Shown piece by piece: positions 55,387-62,671 of a stretch of 64,000 nt of DNA. The DNA is from Chlorobiota bacterium (GTDB taxonomy: Bacteria; Bacteroidota; Ignavibacteria; OLB7). The notes beneath the pieces are model-generated. The model ran no database searches. It was not told the DNA's origin and saw only the letters and a list, made by a program, of their open reading frames with translations. Both the position numbers and the translations under genes were made by a program. The number at the start of each line of letters is the position of its first letter. Within the stretch, counting starts at the first letter, position 1. The DNA lies in NCBI GenBank assembly GCA_016710285.1, contig JADJXR010000001.1, positions 744,001-808,000 of the forward strand, read 5' to 3'.

Positions 55387-57297
55387 TCACTTCCCGATTG
55401 GCATTGGGGTAAGCTGCACGGGGGCGTGCGTTCCGGTGGCGGCGGAGCTTTTTCCGGTTTTGATGGAAACCACCCATTGGCGCATCCGGGTTTCCAGCAC
55501 GTCCAGCGGGAGCGCGCCGGCTTCCAGCAAGTGGTCATGGAAAGCGCGGACATCGAACTGCGGGCCAAGCTCCTGCTGGGCATGGGCGCGAAGCTCGGCA
55601 ATTTTCAGCTGGCCGATTTTGTAGGCCAGTGCCTGCCCGGGCCAAACGATGTAGCGGTCCACCTCGACGGTGATATCATGCTCCGATTTCCCGCTGTTCT
55701 CCATGAAGTAGTTGATTGCTTGCTCGCGGGTCCAGCCCATCGAATGGATGCCGGTATCCACCACAAGTCGGATGGCCCGCCACATCTCGTACATCAACTG
55801 CCCAAACCGCGAATAGGGGTCCTGGTAGAAACCAATCTCGTAGCCCAGGCTTTCGGCGTACAAGCCCCATCCTTCCACAAACGCCGTGTACATCCCTTCG
55901 CGGCGGAACTCTGGCAGCCCTTCCAACTCCTGCGCAATCGCAATCTGCAAGTGGTGTCCGGGGACGGCTTCGTGCAGCGTCAGGGCCTCCATTTCCCACT
56001 TGGGGCGGGCGGCAAGGTTGTACGTGTTGGCGTAGAAATAGCCAGGGCGCGCGGCCTTCAGCGACCCCGGATTGTAGTAGGCCGTGGTCTGCGATTTTGC
56101 GGCGTAGGCGGGGACAGCAAGCACCCCGTACGGCAGCCGCGGAAGCTGCCCGAACAACCGAACCAACTCGGGGTCCGCACGCTTGGCAATGTCGCGGTAG
56201 CCTTGCAGCAGCGCGGCGGAATCGGCGAAAAAGAACCGTGGGTCGGTTCGCAAAAACTCCACGAACTCCTTGAACCCTCCGCTAAATTTCACCTCGCGGA
56301 TCAGCTTCTCCATCTCCCCGCGAATCCGTTTCACCTCGCGCAATCCAAGCTCGTGGATCTGCTTCGGGGTCATGCCGGTGGTGGTCTCCTCACGGACGCG
56401 GAAGGCGTACCACTCCGCGCCGTTCGGCAAGCTGCTCATGCTGATGGAGGTCCGGGCATTGGGGATATACTCATCGGCCAAAAAATCGTGAAGCCTGCGG
56501 AACGCCGGGGCAACATCATCCCGATACACCTTCTTTGCCTTCTCCCGGAATGCCTCGGCTTGATCGGCGGGGATGGTTGGCGGCAACGTGACGAAGGCTT
56601 CCAGCAACGGGCTTTGCAGCGGGTTGTCGGGGATCACATTGCTGACTTGCTCGGGGATGTCGCGCAGGGTGATCTTCGGCGGGGTAATCCCTTGCTGCAA
56701 TCCTTTCCGCATCAGTGCAATCGTTTGGTCCACGGCGGCGGGAAGGTTCTGCAATCGCGTAAGAATCGCCTGGACTTGGTAGGGCTGGCCGGCGGGCATA
56801 TCGGAAAGAAGCTGCGGTGCTTCCTGGTGGATTCCGTTAAGCTGGGTGATCGGCATCAGCTCGCCCGGGAAACGGTTCCCCTCCTGCTGCACCAGCAGGT
56901 TATGGCGGAACAGGTCGTAGCTCAGCTGGTCCTGCGTGTTCAGCTCCGCCCGGTTGATCTGCTGCAAGGCTTGCAACGGCAGTGCCACCTCGCGCTTGCG
57001 TTGCTCGATTGCATCGGCGGAGTTATCGGTCCAGAGGTCATCCATGCCCGGGAATCCGACCTCGGTTGCCCACTCGGGGAAGTTGAACATCAGCCGCGTC
57101 CAATCGGTCTCGAACAAGTGATGCAGCCGCGCCGAATCGCTTCCGCCAACGCGGTTGACATCGGTGTAAAGATCGTCGAACTGCTTCCGCTGGCCGGTTG
57201 ATTGCGCCAACAACGGAAGCATCCCCACCCACCCCAGCGCAAAGGCTACGGGGAGAACGCGGCAAAGGCGAACGGCAGCGTGTTGAGTAAGAAGCAT
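55387..57297 (-). CDS. DUF885-family exported protein (putative metallopeptidase-like)
   Basis: A 636-residue protein with a signal peptide (VAFALGWVGMLPLLAQS). DUF885 members are alpha-helical and carry an M32/M3-like metal site: here HEAVPGHHLQIA at residues 442-453, with a downstream Glu in FVEGWGLYAESLG, consistent with a zinc peptidase-like centre. Peptidase activity is inferred from the motif, not proven for most of the family. YYNPGSLKAARPGYFYANTY is another family hallmark. The ATG at 57297 begins the signal peptide. A promoter-like sequence lies 33-60 nt upstream. Confidence 0.88.
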   Translation of the reverse strand: MLLTQHAAVRLCRVLPVAFALGWVGMLPLLAQSTGQRKQFDDLYTDVNRVGGSDSARLHHLFETDWTRLMFNFPEWATEVGFPGMDDLWTDNSADAIEQRKREVALPLQALQQINRAELNTQDQLSYDLFRHNLLVQQEGNRFPGELMPITQLNGIHQEAPQLLSDMPAGQPYQVQAILTRLQNLPAAVDQTIALMRKGLQQGITPPKITLRDIPEQVSNVIPDNPLQSPLLEAFVTLPPTIPADQAEAFREKAKKVYRDDVAPAFRRLHDFLADEYIPNARTSISMSSLPNGAEWYAFRVREETTTGMTPKQIHELGLREVKRIRGEMEKLIREVKFSGGFKEFVEFLRTDPRFFFADSAALLQGYRDIAKRADPELVRLFGQLPRLPYGVLAVPAYAAKSQTTAYYNPGSLKAARPGYFYANTYNLAARPKWEMEALTLHEAVPGHHLQIAIAQELEGLPEFRREGMYTAFVEGWGLYAESLGYEIGFYQDPYSRFGQLMYEMWRAIRLVVDTGIHSMGWTREQAINYFMENSGKSEHDITVEVDRYIVWPGQALAYKIGQLKIAELRAHAQQELGPQFDVRAFHDHLLEAGALPLDVLETRMRQWVVSIKTGKSSAATGTHAPVQLTPMPIGK

Positions 57298-57329
57298 GGC
57301 TCTGTTTGTTATAAGAGAAAAGAGAGTGG

Positions 57330-57357
57330 CAAAGATACGACGAGACCGGCGCGGCAA
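57330..57357 (-). promoter_or_regulatory. Putative promoter of the DUF885 gene
   Basis: On the minus strand: TTG, 17 nt, TATCTTTG, a perfect -7 box with a slightly short spacer. Confidence 0.45.
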
Positions 57358-57390
57358 CCCGTGGATGTTTTTTTAGGTTGTTGTTGCCAA

Positions 57391-58359
57391 TCACGCGCCT
57401 GGCGATTCCCCCCCCGCCGCCTTCGTTATCCGGTCCAGCAGGCCTGCGGAAACTGCGTTTGGGTTGGTGAGGTGAACAATAATCTCCTCCATCCCCTCCC
57501 CCTCGGCATGGCGAAGCAGTTGGTAGAATGTTGCTTCGCTCAGCGGCTCGACGTGTGCTTCCTGGATTGCGGGGAATGGCGTTGCGTTGGTCAGCAGCAA
57601 TCGGCGTTTGCCATCGGCGGGAAGCTGCGGGAACGCGCCAACATGAATGCGCAGCGGGACGCTTGGGGCGTAATGGCGATACTTCATTCCCGGGGAACGG
57701 GGCGCGTCGGGGTTGGTGGTGGATTGAATCACCGGCTGGCCCAGCACCTCGGCAATGGCTTCGGGGGAGACCGCGCCGGCGCGGAGCAGCACGGGGGCGG
57801 CTCCGCTCAGGTCAATCACCGTTGACTCGATCCCCACACGGCAGGGACCTCCATCCAGCACCGCAGCAATCCGTCCGGAAAGGTCATCAAGGACGTGCTG
57901 GGCGGTGGTGGGGCTTGGGCGGCCAGACCGGTTGGCCGATGGAGCAACCAGCGGCCCCGATGCCAGAAGCAACCGGTGGGCAACGGGGTGGTCCGGCATC
58001 CGCACGGCAACCGTTGGCAGCCCGGCTCGCACAATGGCGGGAACCTCCGGCCTGGAAGGCAGCACCAGCGTGAGGGGACCCGGGGTTAATGCCTGAATCA
58101 ACCGCTCGGCACGCGGGGAAAGGAGCGCGCAGCGTTCGAACCCGGACTGCAGGGCAACATGGACAATCAGCGGATTATCGGCGGGGCGGCCTTTTGCGGC
58201 AAACACGTTGGCCACGGCATCGGCATTGAAGGCATCGGCCCCAAGCCCGTACACCGTTTCGGTGGGGAAGGCAACAACATCGCCAGCGCGGAGGGCCTGG
58301 GCGGCTTGGGCAATCGCGGTGGATTCGGCGATGGTGGCATCAAGAAGAATCGTCTGCAT
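57391..58359 (-). CDS. L-threonylcarbamoyladenylate synthase (Sua5 type)
   Basis: A 322-residue enzyme that makes threonylcarbamoyl-AMP from threonine, bicarbonate and ATP, the first step of t6A37 modification of ANN-decoding tRNAs. The YrdC domain (about 1-205) has FPTETVYGLGADA, KGRPADNPLIVH, VAVRMPDHP and the APSANRSGRPSPT motif. The C-terminal Sua5 domain (about 230-318) starts with SPGMKYRHYAP, the linker that closes over the active site. The ATG at 58359 gives the normal N-terminus. It is divergent from rpmB. Confidence 0.95.
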   Translation of the reverse strand: MQTILLDATIAESTAIAQAAQALRAGDVVAFPTETVYGLGADAFNADAVANVFAAKGRPADNPLIVHVALQSGFERCALLSPRAERLIQALTPGPLTLVLPSRPEVPAIVRAGLPTVAVRMPDHPVAHRLLLASGPLVAPSANRSGRPSPTTAQHVLDDLSGRIAAVLDGGPCRVGIESTVIDLSGAAPVLLRAGAVSPEAIAEVLGQPVIQSTTNPDAPRSPGMKYRHYAPSVPLRIHVGAFPQLPADGKRRLLLTNATPFPAIQEAHVEPLSEATFYQLLRHAEGEGMEEIIVHLTNPNAVSAGLLDRITKAAGGESPGA

Positions 58360-58402
58360 GGCGGAAAATACAGCCAGGAACCCCGTTTGTAAGACTTTTT
58401 AC

Positions 58403-58433
58403 TTTGCCGCGCCCCCCTTCACCCCTATGTTTG
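58403..58433 (+). promoter_or_regulatory. Bacteroidota-type promoter of rpmB
   Basis: TTTG at 58403-58406, 19 nt, then TATGTTTG at 58426-58433: perfect matches to the Bacteroidota -33 and -7 boxes. It predicts a leader of about 90-95 nt before the ATG of the ribosomal protein gene. Confidence 0.7.
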
Positions 58434-58532
58434 TGGCTCATTTCTTTGGAGTACCCCCTTCGCTGGGATGATTCTAACGACCGAATAGAGCAACAACATA
58501 CATTCAACGAACCTGAAAAGGAGACACCAGCA

Positions 58533-58766
58533 ATGGCACGTCGCTGTGAACTAACGGGCCTGGGGCCAAGCTACGGCAAAAGCATCTCGCACGCGCACAA
58601 CGTAAGCAACCGCCGTTTCATGCCAAACCTGCAAACCAAGCGGATTTGGCTGGAAGATGAGAAAAAATGGATAACGGTGAAGGCCACCGCAAAAGCACTG
58701 AAGACCCTTGACAAAAAAGGCTACCGTGCAATGATGGCCGAAATGAAACAGAAGGCCGGGAAGTAA
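58533..58766 (+). CDS. rpmB: 50S ribosomal protein L28
   Basis: A 77-residue large-subunit ribosomal protein. The start MARRCELTGLGPSYGKSISH, the HNVSNRRFMPNLQTKRIW core and the C-terminal KKGYRAMMAEM match L28. The conserved zinc cysteines of some L28 forms are not seen beyond Cys5. AAAAGGAGA ends about 10 nt before the ATG at 58533, a strong ribosome binding site. It has its own promoter and terminator, so it is a single-gene unit rather than part of an rpmB-rpmG operon. Confidence 0.97.
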   Translation: MARRCELTGLGPSYGKSISHAHNVSNRRFMPNLQTKRIWLEDEKKWITVKATAKALKTLDKKGYRAMMAEMKQKAGK

Positions 58767-58802
58767 TTCCCTTCCCCCCCACCATCTGCTTCTTGACAAT
58801 GC

Positions 58803-58848
58803 AACGCCCGGCTTCGCAACAAACGCGACCAGCCGGGCGTTTTGTTTT
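58803..58848 (+). terminator. Rho-independent terminator of rpmB
   Basis: Ten-bp stem AACGCCCGGC/GCCGGGCGTT with a 19-nt loop followed by TTTTGTTTT. Confidence 0.88.
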
Positions 58849-58904
58849 GCCGCGCTTGTAACTTGCGCCGTAGCCGCCCCGATTCTTGGGGGCCAAGTGA
58901 CAAA

Positions 58905-59413
58905 ACACCGAAGGCTAAAGACCTTCGGCTACCCGTGTGCTTCCCGGAGCCAAAGGCTCCGGTAGCGGCAGGTCTTTAGCCTGCCGAGAGAAGATCACAC
59001 CGAAGGCTAAAGACCTTCGGCTACCCGTGTGCTTCCCGGAGCCACAAGCTCCGGTAGCGGCCCCGACCTTTGTCGGGGCCGAGAGAAGATGACACCGAAG
59101 GCTAAAGACCTTCGGCTACCCGTGTACTACCCGACTCAGCCGAGGCGGCTACCCGTGTGCTTCCCGGAGCTAAAGGCTCCGGTAGCGGCAGGTCTTTAGC
59201 CTGCCGAGAGAAGATGACACCGAAGGCTAAAGACCTTCGGCTACCCGTGTACTACCCGACTCAGCCGAGGCGGCTACCCGTGTGCTTCCCGGAGCCACAA
59301 GCTCCGGTAGCGGCCCCGACCTTTGTCGGGGCCGAGAGAAGATAACACCGAAGGCTAAAGACCTTTTAGCAATCCCGACGGAGGTCGGGGCGGCTACCCG
59401 TGTGCTACTTTCC
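58905..59413. repeat. Five-unit array of paired REP-like palindromes (BIME-like)
   Basis: Units start with ACACCG at 58905, 58997, 59092, 59217 and 59345 (92, 95, 125 and 128 nt apart, the last incomplete). Each has CCGAAGG-CTAAAGA-CCTTCGG-CTAC, a CGTGTGCTTC linker, a CCGGAGC/GCTCCGG hairpin, then GTAG and a second hairpin. Units 1 and 3 end with the CGGCAGG hairpin, units 2 and 4 with the CGGCCCCGAC hairpin. Units 3 and 4 carry an extra CCGACTCAGCCGAGGCGG-CTAC hairpin. It fills the 679-nt gap between rpmB and the DedA gene, with no gene inside. Confidence 0.85.
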
Positions 59414-59445
59414 GGGGCCAAAGGCAATCAATATTTACCAGCAGT

Positions 59446-60162
59446 ATGATTGAGATTGAAGCGATTATTCAGTGGCTGCAAGGGCTTCCTCCGCTTGGGG
59501 TCTATGCCGTGCTGTGGTTTGTTTGTTTTATCGAGAACATCTTCCCCCCCTCACCCAGCGATCTTCTGATGCTGTTTATCGCCACACTGATCGGCTTCGG
59601 GACCATTGATTTTCTTCCGGCGGTGGGGGTGGCAACTGCGGGAAGCGTGATGGGATTTATTGCGGCGTTCTACCTGGGGCGGAACTACGGGCGGAGGTTA
59701 ATGGAGTGGGGGAAGCTCCCCTTCCTTACCCCCGAATCGCTGAAGAAAGTGGATGCGTGGTTTGGGAAATATGGCTACTGGGTCATTATCGCCAACCGCT
59801 TTTTGGCCGGGACTCGGGCCGTGATCAGCTTTTTTGCAGGGATGTCGAACCTTCGCCCGCTCCACACCACGATCCTTTGCACCATTTCGGCACTGGCTTG
59901 GAATATCGGGGTGATCTGGCTGGGGTCGTTTCTGGGAAGCAACTGGGAGTATGGCCGGCAGATTCTGGACAACTACGGGATTGCCGTCACGATTCTGCTG
60001 GCGGTAATCATCGTGGTTGTGGTGGTCCGGAAACTGCTGCAAAAACGTAGCCAGAAGAATCAGCCAACCACAACGCCAAACGGGGAGCAACCGGCGGAAC
60101 AACCACCAGCGGAGCAACCGGCGGAACAACCACCAGCGGAGCAACCGGGCGATCAGTCGTAG
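59446..60162 (+). CDS. DedA-family membrane protein
   Basis: A 238-residue polytopic inner-membrane protein of the DedA/SNARE-associated family, whose members act in lipid (undecaprenyl-phosphate) flipping and membrane homeostasis. Family features: ENIFPPSPSDLLMLF (about 25-39), the GRNYGRRL loop and FGKYGYWVIIANRFLAGTRAVISFFAGMSNL (about 106-136) with the conserved Arg residues. About five hydrophobic segments are followed by a basic stretch (RKLLQKRSQKN) and a repetitive EQPAEQPPAEQ tail that is not part of the family core. The last 10 nt overlap the convergent SirB1-like gene. Confidence 0.92.
   Translation: MIEIEAIIQWLQGLPPLGVYAVLWFVCFIENIFPPSPSDLLMLFIATLIGFGTIDFLPAVGVATAGSVMGFIAAFYLGRNYGRRLMEWGKLPFLTPESLKKVDAWFGKYGYWVIIANRFLAGTRAVISFFAGMSNLRPLHTTILCTISALAWNIGVIWLGSFLGSNWEYGRQILDNYGIAVTILLAVIIVVVVVRKLLQKRSQKNQPTTTPNGEQPAEQPPAEQPAEQPPAEQPGDQS
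60088..60141 (+). repeat. Two perfect 27-nt direct repeats encoding the DedA tail
   Basis: Each unit encodes QPAEQPPAE. The copies at 60088-60114 and 60115-60141 are identical, suggesting recent duplication or variable copy number at the cytoplasmic tail. Confidence 0.85.
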
Positions 60163-61034
60163 GTGACGATTGAGGGGAGGATGCGGCGAATGGCCCACAG
60201 CAGCTGGGCGGTGCGTTCGGGTTCCCGTTCGCGGTAGATTTCCGCAAGGTTCCGCAGCATCCTGGCCACAATCTCGCGGTTGCTTGCCGGCTCCAAGTAG
60301 CGTGGGTGATAGTTGATTCCCATCACCCGCAGAAGGTCGCAGCAATCCTGGTAGCTAAGGATCGCGCCGCCGTCGAAGGTGTCAATGAAAAAATTGTCGT
60401 CGCGCCCCTGATACTGCAACAGAAAGCGGGCGGGAAAGCTGATGCCAGCAATCGGCAGCCCCAGCCGCCGCGCCAGCAGCAGCACCACCACCGATAACGA
60501 AACAGGAATCCCCACACGGCGGTCCATCACGTTGTTCAGGAAGGAGTTGGCCGGGTCGTAGTAGCTGTTCTGCGCCGCGCCACGGAACCCTAACTCTTGG
60601 AACAGATACCGCCCAACCGCTTTGGCTCGAGAAAGGTCATCGGAGCTGTTGGCCACCACAAACTTCAACCGCTCGGCGAACCGATCCAACTGCTGGGAGT
60701 ATTCCCGGCTTTCCAATTCGGGATAGGCAATCAGGGCCACGGCGAAGGCTGCGGCTTCCAGGTCAATATCTTGCTCCTCCTCCAATCCTTCCACCAACCG
60801 CTCAATCCCGGCACGGAACACCCCAACCGCAATGTTTCCCAGCGCGGCGCGTGCGTGCTCCAGCGCCACGGGGTTCGATTCGGTTTCCATCACCCCACGC
60901 AACGCCGGGGCGGCCGCCCCCCCAAGCTCCACTAACTTCCGCTGCACGGCGGTGGTGACGGCGGGATCGTCGTCGTCCAACAACGCCATCAAGGCGAGAA
61001 GGAGCGGGGATTGCTGATCGGTGTGCGCTGCCAT
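60153..61034 (-). CDS. SirB1/transglutaminase-like-fold protein
   Basis: A 293-residue protein of the SirB1 (Transglut_core2) family, function unknown. The N-terminus is HEAT-like helical (TAVQRKLVELGGAAAPALRGVME). The core shows YFLNNVMDRR-type conservation: ANSFLNNVMDRRVGIPVSLSVVVLLLARRLGLPIAGISFPARFLLQY, then FIDTFDGGAILS. The usual catalytic Cys of true transglutaminases is not at the expected place, as in other SirB1 proteins. It lies 14 nt downstream of the LOG-like gene and is probably cotranscribed with it. Confidence 0.88.
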   Translation of the reverse strand: MAAHTDQQSPLLLALMALLDDDDPAVTTAVQRKLVELGGAAAPALRGVMETESNPVALEHARAALGNIAVGVFRAGIERLVEGLEEEQDIDLEAAAFAVALIAYPELESREYSQQLDRFAERLKFVVANSSDDLSRAKAVGRYLFQELGFRGAAQNSYYDPANSFLNNVMDRRVGIPVSLSVVVLLLARRLGLPIAGISFPARFLLQYQGRDDNFFIDTFDGGAILSYQDCCDLLRVMGINYHPRYLEPASNREIVARMLRNLAEIYREREPERTAQLLWAIRRILPSIVTYD

Positions 61035-61048
61035 GCGTTCGGCCCAGG

Positions 61049-61900
61049 CTACAGTTGATGGAAGTTGGTAAGGGTCTCGGTTAAATATGCAAAGGCATCG
61101 TGAACATCGTTCGAGCGGTGGAACAGGCTTAGATCATCGGGGGAGATGATCCCAAGCTCCACCATTCGCGGGAAGTTGATGATCTGATCCCAGAAATCGG
61201 TTCCATACAGCACAATCGGCAGGTGCTTCGTCACCTTTCGGGTTTGCACCAGTGTCAGCAACTCCATGAACTCATCCAGCGTTCCGAAGCCGCCCGGGAA
61301 GATCACCATCGCGTTGGCAAGCTGCATGAAAAAGAGCTTCCGCATGAAGAAATAATGGAACTCGAAGTTCAGCGTTGCCGAGATAAATTCATTCGGGAAC
61401 TGCTCGAACGGAAGCGAGATATTCAGGCCGATAGACTCCCCTCCGGCAAGGTTCGCCCCACGGTTTGCGGCCTCCATAATTCCCGGCCCGCCGCCGGTGC
61501 AAATCACAAATCGTTTTTGGCTTCCGGGCGGGGTGTGCTGCTTTCCCCATTCGGTCATCAGGCGCGCAAGCTCCACGGCATCGGCGTAGTAGCGGCTCAT
61601 GAACTGCTTGGTTTTCAGCAGGTCCAGGGTGGCAAGGTGAAGCTGGCGTTGCTGGCCGTGGGATTGCGCGATTTGCCGTTCGATGGCAGCAACCTCCTGC
61701 TCCACTTGCTCCGGCGGGGAAATCCGTGCGGACCCAAAGAAAACCACCGCGCCGGAAACGTTATGCCGAAGGAACCGCGTTGTTGGCTCGATATACTCGG
61801 CCATAATCCGAATCACCCGTGCATCGGGGCTGTTCAAGAATTCGCTGTTGTTGTAGGCTTTGGTGATTGGGCGTTCCGGCTGTTCGTGTTGCTCCGCCAT
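61049..61900 (-). CDS. LOG-family protein (long form)
   Basis: A 283-residue Rossmann protein of the LOG/lysine-decarboxylase-like superfamily. CTGGGPGIMEAANRGA and FPGGFGTLDEFMELLTLVQT are the nucleotide and active-site motifs; MRKLFFMQLANAMV carries the conserved Arg. Compared with the 192-residue LOG protein at 25575-26153 it has a 90-residue N-terminal extension with a QVEQEVAAIERQ helix. Probably an NMP phosphoribohydrolase, but the substrate is not known. The ATG at 61900 was chosen over an upstream open frame because of family length and the promoter at 61989-62018. Confidence 0.9.
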   Translation of the reverse strand: MAEQHEQPERPITKAYNNSEFLNSPDARVIRIMAEYIEPTTRFLRHNVSGAVVFFGSARISPPEQVEQEVAAIERQIAQSHGQQRQLHLATLDLLKTKQFMSRYYADAVELARLMTEWGKQHTPPGSQKRFVICTGGGPGIMEAANRGANLAGGESIGLNISLPFEQFPNEFISATLNFEFHYFFMRKLFFMQLANAMVIFPGGFGTLDEFMELLTLVQTRKVTKHLPIVLYGTDFWDQIINFPRMVELGIISPDDLSLFHRSNDVHDAFAYLTETLTNFHQL

Positions 61901-61988
61901 GCGGGTTATCCTGTGGTACGTTGTTGGAGAATGGGGATGAAGTTTTTTCTGAAAAGAAGGCCCAGATTGAAGCCCCCCACGACCGCCG

Positions 61989-62018
61989 CAAATATAAACG
62001 CGCCTGGCGATACCCAAA
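61989..62018 (-). promoter_or_regulatory. Bacteroidota-type promoter of the long LOG gene
   Basis: On the minus strand: TTTG, 18 nt, TATATTTG; both boxes match the consensus perfectly. Predicted leader of about 80 nt. Confidence 0.6.
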
Positions 62019-62044
62019 GCGATCACCAGGCGCCTGCTTTTTTT
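62000..62044. promoter_or_regulatory. Inverted repeat overlapping the LOG promoter, with a plus-strand T-run
   Basis: Arms GCGCCTGG (62000-62007) and CCAGGCGC (62026-62033), extended by GAT/ATC, flank the -33 TTTG. On the plus strand seven T follow (62038-62044). It could be an operator, or a terminator stopping plus-strand transcription into this region; no plus-strand gene ends here. Confidence 0.4.
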
Positions 62045-62060
62045 CCCCTGCGAAGATTGA

Positions 62061-62207
62061 GTAGCGACCCCGATAATGGCCGGTCTCGGCCCCGACAACG
62101 TCGGGTAGCGGCAGGTCTTTAGCCTGCCGTGTGAGATAGGCACCGAAGGCTAAAGACCTTCGGCTACCTTTCGCAAGCGACCCCGACGGAGGTCGGGGCG
62201 GCTACCC
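62061..62207. repeat. REP-like palindrome cluster upstream of the LOG gene
   Basis: GTAG-headed hairpins with CCCCGAC/GTCGGG, GGCAGG-TCTTTAG-CCTGCC, CCGAAGG-CTAAAGA-CCTTCGG-CTAC and CCCCGACGGAGGTCGGGG stems in succession. Part of the 771-nt gap 61901-62671, which has no gene. Confidence 0.8.
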
Positions 62208-62211
62208 TTGT

Positions 62212-62430
62212 ACCCCCCCCCCCCGCTCCCGCAAATCCTCCCGAAGCGTTCCCCCTCCTTGGAGGGGTGCCCGACAGGGCGGGGTGGGTTCGGGGGAGCC
62301 ACCGAACGGGCAGGGATTTTCCGTTGGACCCGGAAGATTCTAATCCTGAGATTCGGGAGTAGATGCGGTTTCGCGGGTGTCCCCAACCCACCCCCCAGCC
62401 CCCTCCCAAGAGGGGGAGCAACGCACAAGC
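62212..62430 (-). repeat. About 220-nt dispersed palindromic element, copy 2 (inverted)
   Basis: Reverse complement of the block order at 5886-6105: CTTGTGCGTTGCTCCCCCTC, GAATCTCAGGAT, CCCGCCCTGTCGGGC, CCCCTCCAAGGAGGGG and ACGCTTCGGGAGG are all shared. Confidence 0.75.
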
Positions 62431-62660
62431 AACCCCGATTTTATCGGAGCCAAGATGGCGCCGAAGGCTAAAGACCTTTTATCAACCCCGACGGAGGTCG
62501 GGGCGGCTACCAGTGGAACCGATTCTCGGAGCCAAAGGCTCCGGTAGCGGCCCCGATCTTTATCGGGGCCCAGTAATTGAAGACATAGGCGCCGAAGGCT
62601 AAAGACCTTCCGCTACCCTTGTAGTACTCGACGGCTACCTTTGCAGTATTCGCCCCCGAC
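62431..62660. repeat. Second REP-like palindrome cluster before the beta-propeller gene stop
   Basis: Contains CCGAAGGCTAAAGACCTT, CCCCGACGGAGGTCGGGG, GGAGCCAAAGGCTCC with GTAG, CCCCGATCTTTATCGGGG and further CTAC/GTAG-linked stems, ending about 12 nt before the stop codon of the next gene. Confidence 0.75.
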
Positions 62661-62671
62661 TTAGGCCCCCG

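Noticed and set aside
55426..57201. 591-codon plus-strand open frame opposite the DUF885 gene
   Set aside because: It is antisense to a protein with clear family motifs and a promoter; long antisense frames are expected at this GC content and codon bias.
58134..58146. GTTCGAACCCG string resembling a tRNA T-loop
   Set aside because: It lies inside the Sua5-type coding sequence, and no acceptor stem, D-loop or anticodon arm can be formed around it.
58905..59413. Possible CRISPR array
   Set aside because: Units are 92-128 nt of nearly fully conserved hairpins with no short constant repeat separated by unique spacers of fixed length, and no cas gene is nearby.
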